Shown here piece after piece: positions 12,301-20,938 of a stretch of 64,000 nucleotides of DNA. The notes under the pieces were generated by a model that was given only the letters and a program-made list of their open reading frames with translations, was not told where the DNA came from and made no database searches. The position numbers and the translations under genes are program-made. Position 1 is the stretch's first letter, and each line of letters opens with the position of its first letter. This stretch comes from Ceratopteris richardii (Eukaryota; Streptophyta; Polypodiopsida; Polypodiales; Pteridaceae), in assembly GCA_020310875.1 (NCBI GenBank), contig CM035407.1, positions 88,983,632 to 89,047,631 on the forward strand. Direction: 5' to 3'.

Positions 12301-15300
12301 ACGCCGTCAAGAAGTTTAGACATTACTTATTGGCAAACAAATTCAAATTTTTCATTGATCATCAAGCTCTATTGTACTTAGTCAACAAGCCTTGCAATAC
12401 AGGACGTCTAGTACGATGGTTTTTATTGCTAATGGAATTTGATTTTGAAGTAATAGTCAAGAAAGGAAACACACACATAAGGGCAGATCATTTATCTCGC
12501 ATGACCCATGGAGAACCACCTATAGGAGTTCCTGATGATCTGCCAGATACTTATCTCTTTAACCTGGAAGTATGTCCTCAGTGGGCAGAAAAGTTGATCC
12601 CGATACTCACACATGGACCTAAAGATGGGATCACGCCAAACCGAAAGCAAGATCTCTGGAAGACTAAGAACCTTCACATTATTGCTGGAAGTTTGTACCA
12701 CCAGGATTCAAGCGGACTTTTGATGAGATGTGTGGAGGAAGGGGAACAAGAAATGTGGCTTCAGAAAGCACACATAAATCAATGGAACACTCACTTGAAC
12801 GCAATTGGAACATGGCAAACACTCAAGAGATTCGGCATATATTGGCCAACCATGCAACGTGATGCACATCATTATGTGTCAAACTGTCAAACCTGTCAAG
12901 AACAAATCCCAGGAGAGAACTCTACGTTATGCTATTCTACAATAGCACCTAGGTGGAGCATGCCTTTAGTAAAGCTCTTGAAAACTCGAGAGTACCCTGA
13001 CGGAGCTACCCTAGCAAGAAAACGTGCTCTTGAAGAACAGAGCAAAGATTACGTCGTCCTAGGAAAACAACTCTTTAAACGCGGAAAGGATAACCAACTA
13101 AGATTGTGCATTCATGAGAATGAATATCTCTCTGTATTAGAAATGGCACACGCAGGAGCTGCGGGAGGACATTTCTCAGCAGATAGAACGGTCAAGATGA
13201 TTCTCTTTGCAGGCCTGTGGTGGCCAACTCTACATATGGACGTTGAGACATACGTGAGAAGCTGTGAAACATGTCAGAGAGCAAAATATCCTATTAGAAG
13301 AGATGACATGCCTTTAAGACCCATGGTTTGTGCGAGAGCATTTACCAAGTGGGGCATTGATTTCATAGGACCTATCAATCCACCTGCGAAAGGATCACAT
13401 GCGGAATACATCATAGTAGCCACTGATTACTTGACTAAGTGGGTAGAAGCAAAAGCCACTAGAAAGAATGATGCTCAAACTACAGCAAAATTTCTCTTTG
13501 AGCACATATTCACACGCTTTGGACTACCGATCGAGATAGTGAGTGATCGAGGAACCCATTTCTTAAACGAAGTCATTGAATCGCTAATGAATGAATTCTT
13601 AGTGATTCATAAAAAATCAGCCCCTTACCACCCTCAAGCTAATGGACAAGCTGAGAGTTCCAACAAAGTACTTTGTACGGTATTGACAAAGATTGTCAAT
13701 AATGGAAGGTCAGATTGGGACAAACAATTGCATCACGCAATTTGGGCCTTCCGAGTGGCTTATAAAACGGCTATTGGAACTACACCTTTCAATTTAGTGT
13801 ATGGGCAAAATGCAATTTTGCCAATTGACTTCTTGGTGCCTACATTAAAAGTAGCCCAGCAATATGAGTGGAACGGTCATGAATTGTCTCAGCAATTAGA
13901 TCACATAGAAAAGCTGCATGAGACTAGATTGCAAGCAGTAGCAGGCATCTATGCCGCTAAACGGAGACAAAAGGCATATTATGATGCACATATAAAAGAC
14001 AAGGGACTGAAAGAAGGCGATTTAGTCCTAGTATACACACTCAAACAACATGCAAAGAAACTACAGAAACGCGGATATGGACCTATGATCATAAATCGAA
14101 TCTCCACTAGTGGTGCAGTCAATCTCGCCACACTAGACGGAGATATTCTTCCCAACTACATCAGTGGTTGCAGAGTGAAAAGATTTATGGAGCCTCTAAC
14201 GGATCAAATGTTAGCACGACTCTTAGGAGCTCAGAGTAGAAAAAAGGAAGAAGAACGCATACGCGAAGAAGCGAGGCAAGAAGCCCTAGAACGTATCAGA
14301 AAACGGAAAGAGCGGATGAGAGAAAGAGACGAGAGATATCGAGTAGGAGAAGGACTCATCCCCATGGCTAATTTTAGAGCCACTGAGAACTCAGGACAAC
14401 AAAGAAGACAACCTTATTTGAATCTGGGGGCAGGACGAAAAGAGTACCACTTAGTGGATGCTCTTATAGACACAGGAGCAGCAATAAGCTGTATTAGATT
14501 TTCCTTGTCTCAGAGACTTAAAGAGGAGTTACGGCCATCGAAGGCGCTGCTAATTGGAATAGGAGGAAAAGTTACTCCATGCATAGGTGAGATCACTCTA
14601 CCTTTACATATGGGGAACAACACAATGGAGCAGAGACTCTTGGTATGTCAGGACCAAGATCTGCTCGAAGATGTGGTGCTAGGCCAAGATTGGATATATG
14701 AATATGAGGTAACCATTCAATTGGCTTTAGGATACATCTCGGCCAGAATAGGACCTCGTGAAGTATATAGTTTGCTAGACGAACGACCACCCAAAGCTGC
14801 TATTATAGAGCCAGAAGTTCATCCTAATGAACAAAGTCATGATTGTATGTTCCCTAGCAATATCGAAACCCCATCATCAAGTACTTCATGTGAAAATCCC
14901 GTGAGTCCTGTGTGCACTCCACCCTTGAGTTTAGAGAGTCACAAGAGTTCACAAGAACATGAAATCAAGCACAGAGAACCACAAAGTCCAAGAAAAAATA
15001 TTCCTCTGCAAGAAGTGAAGTCTACAACCGTGAAAGTGTACCCTATTCCACATTCTACACGAGCTTGGATAAGAAAGGACCAAAAGAAGGCCTATCTTCA
15101 GCAACAGAAAAGTCTTCGACAACAGCGTGAGCAATTGCATAAGAAGACAAAGAATTTCGAACACATCAGGCAAACACGACTCAAGAGCATATGGATCCCA
15201 AAGAAGCTGATAACTGCACAACCTGATCGAACCAAAATCTGGGTCCCAAAGTCACATACCCAAAGGACGACCATCCCAAACAAAGAACATCCTCAGAAGA

Positions 15301-15641
15301 GCTATCATAATCACATTGGTCAACAGACACATCAGACGAGGGAAAGGACATATTGGAGGAAGAAGGAATCTCCAAATGCCATACAAACCGACTTGAGATT
15401 CCCAAAACAGAATCAGAAGACATACAGCCGAAAACGAACAGCATTCGTCAAGAAGGTGGAGAATACAGTACGTCGCACCCAAGTGAAGCAAATATGGGTG
15501 CCGAAAGACAAGACAAGCCGCATACATCGTGCGACTACTTCCAATTGCACACATGAGGAGTTGCCAAGATCCAAAGTATGCATGATAGGGCCACATTACA
15601 AGGCCAAGCATTCGGCACGTCCTTCTTCTATTTTCGGATAG
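6318..15641 (+). CDS. Gag-Pol polyprotein of element I (3107 aa)
   Basis: One uninterrupted frame encodes Gag and Pol. N-terminus MNLRSGR (matching the start of B gag); Gag core about 345-510; CX2CX3HX4C zinc knuckles near 572, 786 and 815; Lys/Glu-rich linker about 850-1210; retropepsin with LDSGAG (Asp1244) and ILGRPFM; RT about 1665-1880 with YVDD at 1800-1803; RNase H with Asp1946; two HHCC zinc segments about 2150-2196 and 2276-2321; integrase core with Asp2348, Asp2410 and Glu2446 (35 residues between the last two); GPY/F-like end near 2586. After integrase comes a second retropepsin-like domain, LIDTGAA (Asp2718) to VVLGQDWI (about 2787), then a basic tail with three IW(I/V)PK motifs. 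At 6318 this is the ATG that opens the long frame; an overlapping ATG at 6314 is in another frame. Expected products are the capsid, protease, reverse transcriptase and integrase of the particle. No chromodomain is seen. Confidence 0.96.
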   Translation: MNLRSGRTLGSRRSVISSVGSVAEPSNRSHYSETSSESEGEIPMASEDMQNTMPMIGQMSIIEGEYRTSLEYVSTNHNEIPIYLDGLNRSVARLRKASEACIVPRPAVKYIGGLYMDKQDIQYMVTEHPEIINERGEENDTSSLNRHGTEEQVTTPRGRSTITKLWRGDLVPQDDTLIDVYLINGMEHLLRTHSSIWDAAPNPVTIYELQDPEFPTIITYLDKDHRRYWPVTELERAELKYQNIPVFPPRDQATTSRNPHGTSQYDSSQHSGQTQQTQQTQIPIRPHVQFATPATNPNYRPQPAMDPRQGVRAPVRPQVVLGPGIPIGRPNYPVMPRQPEVGRRLRPIQVAKCMRNHYDGSSEPYNHIAEFKQVVRAEQVDDFMIQYESFGLTLSDTALAWFQPLDPNTFRNMDQVYQEMIEEFTKSGIKNNSSSLIHSFKQAPTESVRLAARRFKQYVDRCPVEERPTQNKMVSLFLEGLLNGTLRSLVYVKRVQTLQECMKECIDLEDNLAGDLKIPQGSVKSEESSNSTSNPKNNIEEIADLLAKKLNMQGQRNYPTNPMRMPMLRRCMQCGGDHPSHLCTRGVVPPPAYAPQRPSVPGPLQYCSIEQRYTNHNTENCPYNRQTRPTQPYVRPYGYPQNQQGGEAFRYPSYQPQASMPRPYAYQRYTQPQPVLGQQPPHPQNIVPVKIAQPEENLERAIVPATPLTSSEPYDSFYELSQGAYPGYESSTMEYGQQYDPYAYSMETPESSYNYEQDYVPLMYSAPRATMPPRSMNRPPVPRGPCYRCGGDHYIRECTLPNPPPPQRIWEGYCSDCGKEHLFRDCPKNPNKVTSNVQINVIEVIESSGSDKEYTIPLKAITRAKARENPDKTEENNQSDKEGNTPIPHRVEDSEEPGKSITSKRSQRWKQRRDRIKEKKLLQKKEKEKSKHHSTEEARVEEENKMKEEKKKVGSVLADPMPEDLAMWIQAYKARIKAGPTIEQHEREYPRGDLEKERLEICKKLIEVAQQTLEKPASPLPNNRIGEEKFQECLNNQEKPNGNRPRDDEIGVERKEGSIVPETEGDWTKDLWARVQEDKWKKVEGMEPPFEELKAENEIEDSIPELNSEEIFPMDASDKEVEDDVKELPNYTGEYEHNSELYRIPSIQRREVNPSVQTSEIIQRLREVKIPCTLTFEELLKVKPHLKEKLINQWEVKEAKKEVDDEVKTVRVPVDKVGDFSEGDEGNTCLPITYKGYTTKAILDSGAGVGIATKEIWEKWGKPALRPTRMKIQMADGHTERPLGLLERVVFTTCGVEFEHTLAICHFERPSNYEMILGRPFMRQLKVVQDWGKDAVYLQHAGVTTRINLHTYAYQDVPPLQWNQIHKEEDDQSIHSAGSSDQSWMNEDTHLWICQAAKKEEERRKSWQQKQGVVRSVQDPAYMPQVFPDEEFEPHGWMEILATLDVCVNEEVVTMNECIDEEGYDISLYMVVLQEAEEGEVIEEGWKEDYESIEMEPEPVELGISTTNIDITANEKHNEYTPKEELEVERELEDEENRPQDQFEVPAHFKKYEVEERKIAIQMPKREAQPGIAYDNKEQTKKIVVTMEGGEERCTFIGQDVSEEEEQELIRLIREYRDVFAWTYKDLKGVDPSICAHRIPMTSEAKPSKQRPYTYNDVYSAKIKEEIDKLLDAGFIYEIEHTEWVSPLVVVPKKNGKLRVCINLKKVNSATIRDSYPLPITDHLLERVAGKEVYSFLDGFSGYNQVAIAPEDQHKTAFATEWGVYAFRVMPFGLTNAPATFQRLMCHVFKEFLRKSMEVYVDDLCTYSAIRSEHIPELEKIFAKCRQYRVCLNPEKCVFMVRQGKILGHIVSKNGISTDEDKIKVILDLPRPKTAKEVQAFMGHCGYYRRFIHMYAIIARPLYALLTQFNWTEECEKAFNELKNRLSSAPILRVPTWNKPFHIHVDASKFAIGCILAQPADTGKLDHPIAYASRQLNQAERNYTTTEREGLGMVYAVKKFRHYLLANKFKFFIDHQALLYLVNKPCNTGRLVRWFLLLMEFDFEVIVKKGNTHIRADHLSRMTHGEPPIGVPDDLPDTYLFNLEVCPQWAEKLIPILTHGPKDGITPNRKQDLWKTKNLHIIAGSLYHQDSSGLLMRCVEEGEQEMWLQKAHINQWNTHLNAIGTWQTLKRFGIYWPTMQRDAHHYVSNCQTCQEQIPGENSTLCYSTIAPRWSMPLVKLLKTREYPDGATLARKRALEEQSKDYVVLGKQLFKRGKDNQLRLCIHENEYLSVLEMAHAGAAGGHFSADRTVKMILFAGLWWPTLHMDVETYVRSCETCQRAKYPIRRDDMPLRPMVCARAFTKWGIDFIGPINPPAKGSHAEYIIVATDYLTKWVEAKATRKNDAQTTAKFLFEHIFTRFGLPIEIVSDRGTHFLNEVIESLMNEFLVIHKKSAPYHPQANGQAESSNKVLCTVLTKIVNNGRSDWDKQLHHAIWAFRVAYKTAIGTTPFNLVYGQNAILPIDFLVPTLKVAQQYEWNGHELSQQLDHIEKLHETRLQAVAGIYAAKRRQKAYYDAHIKDKGLKEGDLVLVYTLKQHAKKLQKRGYGPMIINRISTSGAVNLATLDGDILPNYISGCRVKRFMEPLTDQMLARLLGAQSRKKEEERIREEARQEALERIRKRKERMRERDERYRVGEGLIPMANFRATENSGQQRRQPYLNLGAGRKEYHLVDALIDTGAAISCIRFSLSQRLKEELRPSKALLIGIGGKVTPCIGEITLPLHMGNNTMEQRLLVCQDQDLLEDVVLGQDWIYEYEVTIQLALGYISARIGPREVYSLLDERPPKAAIIEPEVHPNEQSHDCMFPSNIETPSSSTSCENPVSPVCTPPLSLESHKSSQEHEIKHREPQSPRKNIPLQEVKSTTVKVYPIPHSTRAWIRKDQKKAYLQQQKSLRQQREQLHKKTKNFEHIRQTRLKSIWIPKKLITAQPDRTKIWVPKSHTQRTTIPNKEHPQKSYHNHIGQQTHQTRERTYWRKKESPNAIQTDLRFPKQNQKTYSRKRTAFVKKVENTVRRTQVKQIWVPKDKTSRIHRATTSNCTHEELPRSKVCMIGPHYKAKHSARPSSIFG

Positions 15642-15929
15642 TCACGCACATTTTCCCTTTGGAAATAGGAGAGCACTTGTACATACTTAAAATATTACTC
15701 CAATAACATTTCACTAACCGCTTCGGCTATGTACTAACTTTTATGTTTTCTTTCAGCAAAAAAAAAATATATATAAAAAATGCATGAAAAATTCAGGTAT
15801 TACCTTTCTCACACCCACGGGAAAGGGGCGACACCATGCACTCGGAGCGACATCGAATTAATAATCAACATATGGAGGAGGATTTCTGAAAAAATATGGA
15901 TACTAATACATCCTCTATATTGAGTGCAG
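15642..15929 (+). other. Intergenic spacer between gag-pol and ORF2
   Basis: 288 bp with no coding frame. It holds an A-run (15757-15768) and, just before it, a textbook branch point plus pyrimidine tract. No polypurine tract or internal promoter is obvious. Confidence 0.6.
15732..15756 (+). promoter_or_regulatory. Candidate 3' splice site for an ORF2 subgenomic mRNA
   Basis: TACTAAC at 15732-15738 matches the ideal branch-point consensus; it is followed by a pyrimidine-rich stretch and TTTCAG ending at 15756, about 170 bp before the ORF2 ATG. A plausible donor is AAG/GTAAAC at 5253/5254 in the leader. Element A has an even longer pyrimidine tract ending in AG at the same place between pol and ORF2. 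Splicing is inferred, not shown. Confidence 0.5.
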
Positions 15930-18900
15930 ATGACATCTTCTGACTCAGAAGCTACACAGTAGGAAGAGGAACTACTTCTTCCAGTGGGGTCAATAACCAA
16001 AGTCAGAGGACATTGGTTTCGAGATGACCAACCTATCTCGGAACTCCTATTCATGGCAACCATCAAGATTATGGACAGGGACCACTATTTCCCTATTATG
16101 TCACAGGATTTCAAGACCATAATACAAGGGTTACCACATATCGAAGAAGTATGGACTCAAGCTGGCATTGAAGCATTTTTGAAGATACCTATATGTGTAC
16201 CCGACTTCCAAAGATGTACACAAGTAATGAATACTATGCAGCCGGCTGCTACAAAGATTTCGGTTCCAGAAGCAAAGGTTTTGGACAAGGTGGGCAAGTG
16301 GAAGACCATTCAATTCACTCATGAATTGATCAATAAGGCCTTTGGATGGAATCAGGAAGGCATTACCAATGTTAAGGAAGAATGCCATGACCCCAAGAAA
16401 AGATCCTTCCTGGAGATTAACAGAGTAGATATCGAAGATGCAGTACGTTTGGTACACCAACACTTTTGTTTTCCTGGCATGAACAGATACACGACACCTC
16501 AGAAAATTGTAGTACAACTCCTATCGCATGCCATGAGACAGATAGGAAACAAAGTGAATCTCACAGGTTACGTACAAGAGCGATTGTTTGAAGCTCAGAA
16601 GAAGTGGGGGCAAAAGAAGTTCCTGAACGGTGGTTCAGCTCTGACCTTATTGATATATGAAGCCCTAGACATGAGACACTGCTTAAGAGAGATGCCAACA
16701 GCAGAAGGACTAGCAAGGTATGCAAAATCCGCTTCTGTCCCTAAGAAAAAGAAAGCAGCAGTTGTAGTGGAAGAGGCCGGAACCAGCACACAGAAGCCCA
16801 TGAGGGGTACAAAACGCTTGCGAGAAGAAGAAGCCCAAGCAACACCGCAGTCCAAGAGAACACATCTCTTGCCTAAGGTCACGACGGCTCAAATGCCGAT
16901 TTCAAAAAGAGACTTGTCTGCTGCCCTCGAGCAAACACACCAGTATATGCAAGGGCAGGTAAATCTAAATGTCCAAGGACATCAATATAGACAAGCGAGT
17001 CAAATTCAGCAAAAACAGAGTAAAGAAACACCTCCAAAACAACCCGGAAGATACCAAGAATTGGGCATCGATGACTCAAGTACGAATACGGAATCCAGTC
17101 CTGAGAAAGACACGCTAGATACTGATATCAGGACAGAAACCTATGAAGAGGAAGGACCGGAATTCAATCAAATGGAAGTGACACCGGACAGCCAGAAGGA
17201 AAAAGAAAAGAAGATGGATGATGCTCAGGAACAGGAGCATGTCATTCAATTGAATGACACTACCAAAGTAAGCATCAAGGAGGACACAACTACTGGGGTT
17301 ACACATGTCAAGATACCTATTAAAGAGGAAGAACAAACCCCAAAGAATATGGATGCGGGAGAGATCCCACAAAAAGAACAAACAATAATCGAGGTGCCTG
17401 ATGACACACCTCAAGCACAGGATGAAAACATGAGGGCTGAGCCACGGATACAGCTTCAAATCAGGCAGCCCCACGATACCACTTTACACATTGCCCAAGG
17501 CAAAGACGTGACTACCGGAGCAGAACCATCAATACCAAAAACATGGCTCAATGTGGATGTGACTCAACTGAAGCCGGTAGTAAAACAAATGATCCAGACA
17601 GCCATGGACACCCAGCAGCAAATGATGGATACAGATGCTGAATATGATCAAGCACGAAGAGAAAAAAATCAGTTTCAACTCATGAGTGAACAGTTATCGG
17701 CACAGCTAATTGCAGCACAAAAAGAAGTGGCGAACAAAAATACTGAAGTGCTAGCAATTAAGACACAATATGACGAATCCATTGCCCAAAATCAAAAGCT
17801 GCTCACCCAACTAGAAGAGTTGCAACAATTACACAAAGCAAGCGAGGCTGAGAAAGAAAAAATGAGGATGCGAAGCGTACTATTAGAGCAACAACTCAAG
17901 CTATATCTCGAAGAGAACGACAGCCTACGCGATAGGAATAAAGAATTAATGAAATCATTATTATATGATCAACCACTGATACAACAGGGCCCCTCAGAAA
18001 CTAAAGAACAGGAATTAAAAGAACAGATAGCGGAGTATGCCAAATTGCTACAACAAGCGAAGGAAGTACAAGAAGAATCAGAACGGCGGCACGATCAAGA
18101 AATGAGTGAGCTCAAAAGGCAGCTGAATTCAGCACAGGCCAAATTGGTACAGAGCTACAGTGAAAACATGGATCACGTAGCCGACATAGGTAAGGAGCTC
18201 CTAGCCACCAAAGAAAAACTCGGTGAAGCCATACAGCAGATAAAGGAAAAAGACGAGTGCATTGACGAGCTAAAGAATAAGAAGAAAGACACAGAACCGA
18301 TCGGGACATCAGTAGTGCCAGAAACAGAACATCCTACTGACGAGGTAGAGGTAAGCCCTCTATCTCAACCGATCTATCATTCTCCAATGCATGAGCAGAT
18401 GGCGGATATGCATGATGATCATCCAATGCCATACACTGCAGAAATAAGTCAGAAGGAACGGGCACTAGTGGTGTCCCGATTGACGGAAAATTTTGAGAAT
18501 GAAGTCATCAAGGTCATGAAGGAAGCAAAAATCAAAGGTAAAGACTTGGAAAAGATCATAAAGCCTTTCAACATTCCCTATGGACTGCTGAAAGAGAAAA
18601 CAAGGCAATATATAAAGAAGGTTACGCACAAAAGTCCAGATGAGCAGCTCAATTTCAAGAATGACACATTCACGTACACTCAAGCAGAGTTTGAAGCTGC
18701 ACAGCCAGTGTGGAGGAGGAAGTTTTTGGAGAAATATCCCACACTACGGGTGCACTGGGAGGCCGCACCTTATTTATTACAGGTAAACCCTTCGTTTTGT
18801 CCCATACCACGCAGAAGGGTTGCAACAGAATTTTTGGCTTTACAACGCAGCGGCACTATTAATAAACAGTGGCTAAACTATCCGATGTTACCTAGCCCGC

Positions 18901-19529
18901 CGCATAATTACTTGCCAACCGAGGATTACATGATCAAAACAATAGAATTTTGGCTACAAAACTATGCGACAGTACCAGATTTAGCAGTTAAAATGACAAA
19001 TAAAATACTTAGTATGCTACTTACAGTTTTGAAAGTTTTCAAACATGCGGCATATACATTTCTGAACTTCATCGGCATAAATCAAGGCACAGATGTACTT
19101 ATTTTTGATCTATCAGTAATGCCGAGCCGCCCCACAATAATGGCATATTATTCTAGACTCATGTTTTTGCCAAGTCCATACATGCAAATATTTGAAGAAG
19201 CATTTTTTACAGGATTTTTTGAAATAGATTCAGAGGTATTTTTGAAGATGTCATCAAATCTGAATGCCAGACTTGTGGCATATGAATTAAGCTTCTTCGC
19301 AGATCATAGACAACCGCCAAACGATGGAGTCAAAGCGGAACAATGGAAACAGATCATGATACGTGAAGCTAATCTGCTAAACGATACAGAGCAACAAGTA
19401 TACAGAACATATGCCCGGCGCTTATCAAAGCCTGTCGGGGACGACAGAGTTCAGGAGGGGGGCAGTGTTGAGGGCGAGACGAGTAAAAAGAGGAAAAAGA
19501 GAAAGCAACGAAAGAAACAGCTTCACTAA
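15930..19529 (+). CDS. ORF2 of element I: large coiled-coil protein, in-frame TAG at codon 11
   Basis: The ATG at 15930 opens MTSSDSEATQ, then TAG at 15960-15962, then the frame is open to 19529 (next in-frame ATG 16053). Counting from 15984, an N-terminal globular region (about 20-250) is followed by a KKKK-containing basic segment with KRLREEE (nuclear-localisation-like), an acidic and Gln-rich linker (about 280-540), a long coiled coil (about 540-780) and a C-terminal globular domain (about 870-1150) ending in a basic KKRKKRKQRKK tail. The C-terminal domain is recognisable in element B: KQWLNYP here, KQWLSYP there, followed by a similarly spaced MLxxLxxVLK helix, so it is under constraint. 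Plant Tat/Athila elements carry extra ORFs of unclear function after pol; no transmembrane or envelope features are seen. The TAG stands where CAG is expected, so this copy may start at 16053, read through, or be newly broken. Confidence 0.88.
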
Positions 19530-20021
19530 AAGGCAAATTTGAAGATCAGACAAATGTAAAGATACATCTCTGCAGGAAGCCCCGCAGGGGTGCAACACCC
19601 ATCTCTGCACAGAGCCCCGCAGGGGCACGCACCAGGCTACAAAGCTTAACCCCGGGGTCCAGAGGAGTGGATTTTTCAAACATCAGAGTAGGACCAAAAG
19701 TTAGAAAGGGGTAGAGGCTGAAAAGTTGAAGAGGGTGACTAAGAATAGCACATTCCTAGTCACTGGTGGCGTGCGTGGCAACCCAAGTCAACAGGCAAGG
19801 CAACTACATCAGGCTCTCGAGTTGTAGAGCTTGAATCAAGAAGGCCATCGAATCTGCATGTCTGTTTAACTGCAGACAACACTGACCAAGGGGAGCGTGC
19901 AGTGGAAAAGCTGAAGCGCCTCTAAAACGTAATGCAAGATCAAGAAGCAGACAACACTACCCACGGGACGCGTGCGCGAAGCAAAGTCTGTCAAAAGAAG
20001 CGAAGTCTGTCAAGGGACGGC
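19530..20021 (+). other. 3' untranslated region of element I
   Basis: About 490 bp without a coding frame. It contains a direct repeat built around CCCCGCAGGGG (about 19578-19588 and 19616-19626, each preceded by CATCTCTGCA), which is itself an inverted repeat, and a second direct repeat of GCGAAG..AAGTCTGTCAA near 19975-20015. Confidence 0.7.
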
Positions 20022-20041
20022 AGAGGCGAAGAGGGGGAGAG
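20022..20041 (+). other. Polypurine tract
   Basis: AGAGGCGAAGAGGGGGAGAG lies directly against the TGTTG start of the 3' LTR. It is purine except for one C and is the expected plus-strand primer. Confidence 0.85.
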
Positions 20042-20933
20042 TGTTGCAGAGCAAAAGAGCGCACAAAGCAGAGAAAAAGACGGGCCCCAAAATTTTTCCG
20101 ATCTGGACCAAATATTTTTGTAACATATCCATTTGTGTAATATATTTCCCTTGTAAAGGCACTAGAGGAGTCCTCTAGATGCATTCCCACAGAAGAATAG
20201 AAGCTTACCCATGTAAAATAGTAGGAAATTAGCTCTTAGTGAATAAAGTGCCGGTCACTTGTGTGAAAGGACCATTTTTAGGGCACTAGTATATAAGTCA
20301 ATTGTGACTCTTTGTAAAGGACTTTTTGCCATTGTGAGAATAGAGAGCACAGAATTTCGAATTTGTGTCTTCTTCCCTCTTGATCTTCTTCGTTGTGAGC
20401 TTGTATGCATGTGTATTGCTTGGAAAGAGTGCTTGTGAGTGTGATCTATCCTTGAGAGTGTTTCTTTGCTGTAGGAGAGGTGTGTGCGAGGTGTAGGAGG
20501 TGCTGAAGTGTAGGAAAGTATTCCCGCGACTCAGTATTTCTGTCATAACTTGACGTAGGAGTGTCGGAATTGCGTGAAACCACTGCCATTGGATGCGCCT
20601 TCTCGAGAGCTTCGAAACGCATATGCTATTCGCTATGTTTGGAGCTCGGAGCTAGGAGAAAAGTCCAAAATACTGACGGCTGCTGCACCAAGTATCGTTT
20701 CGTCTTGACCTACAGTTGAAGCTTGTTAGGATAAGTGATTTCCTCATTTTCACTTTAGAGTAATACTTTTGCATTGACCATTACGCATTTGCATGTCTTC
20801 ATACACTCGGCTAGGTTAGTATACTCTTCGGATTGATAAATTAAAAGCGTGTATCCCCACTATATGCATTTGTGAGGGGATTGAGGTACAGTCTCTTTCT
20901 CCGCAAGTCCCTAAGTTGAAGCTTAGGTCAACA
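20042..20933 (+). repeat. 3' LTR of element I
   Basis: 892 bp, identical by eye to 3914-4805 except for C in place of T in the ATTYGCTATG context near 20630. It is followed immediately by AGGCA. Confidence 0.97.
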
Positions 20934-20938
20934 AGGCA
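20934..20938. repeat. Target site duplication AGGCA (right copy)
   Basis: Second copy of the 5-bp duplication flanking element I. After it the interrupted RNase H frame of element A continues. Confidence 0.95.

Larger units (their letters stand above)
3914..20933 (+). mobile_element. Intact Ty3/gypsy LTR retrotransposon I (17,020 bp)
   Basis: A complete element: 892-bp LTRs at both ends, both starting TGTTG and ending CAACA, flanked by AGGCA duplications; primer-binding site; 1.5-kb leader with a repeat array; gag-pol ORF of 3107 codons; second ORF of about 1190 codons; polypurine tract. Comparing the LTRs by eye I find one difference (T in the 5' copy and C in the 3' copy of ATTYGCTATG), so insertion is recent. 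The tRNA-Asp-type primer site, lack of a chromodomain and extra ORF after pol point to the Tat/Athila-like side of plant gypsy elements, but the domain arrangement (second protease, doubled HHCC) is unusual. Confidence 0.97.

Noticed and set aside
6680..15611. Minus-strand ORFs of 60-128 codons inside gag-pol
   Set aside because: Shadow frames of the 3107-codon ORF; none has a recognisable domain.
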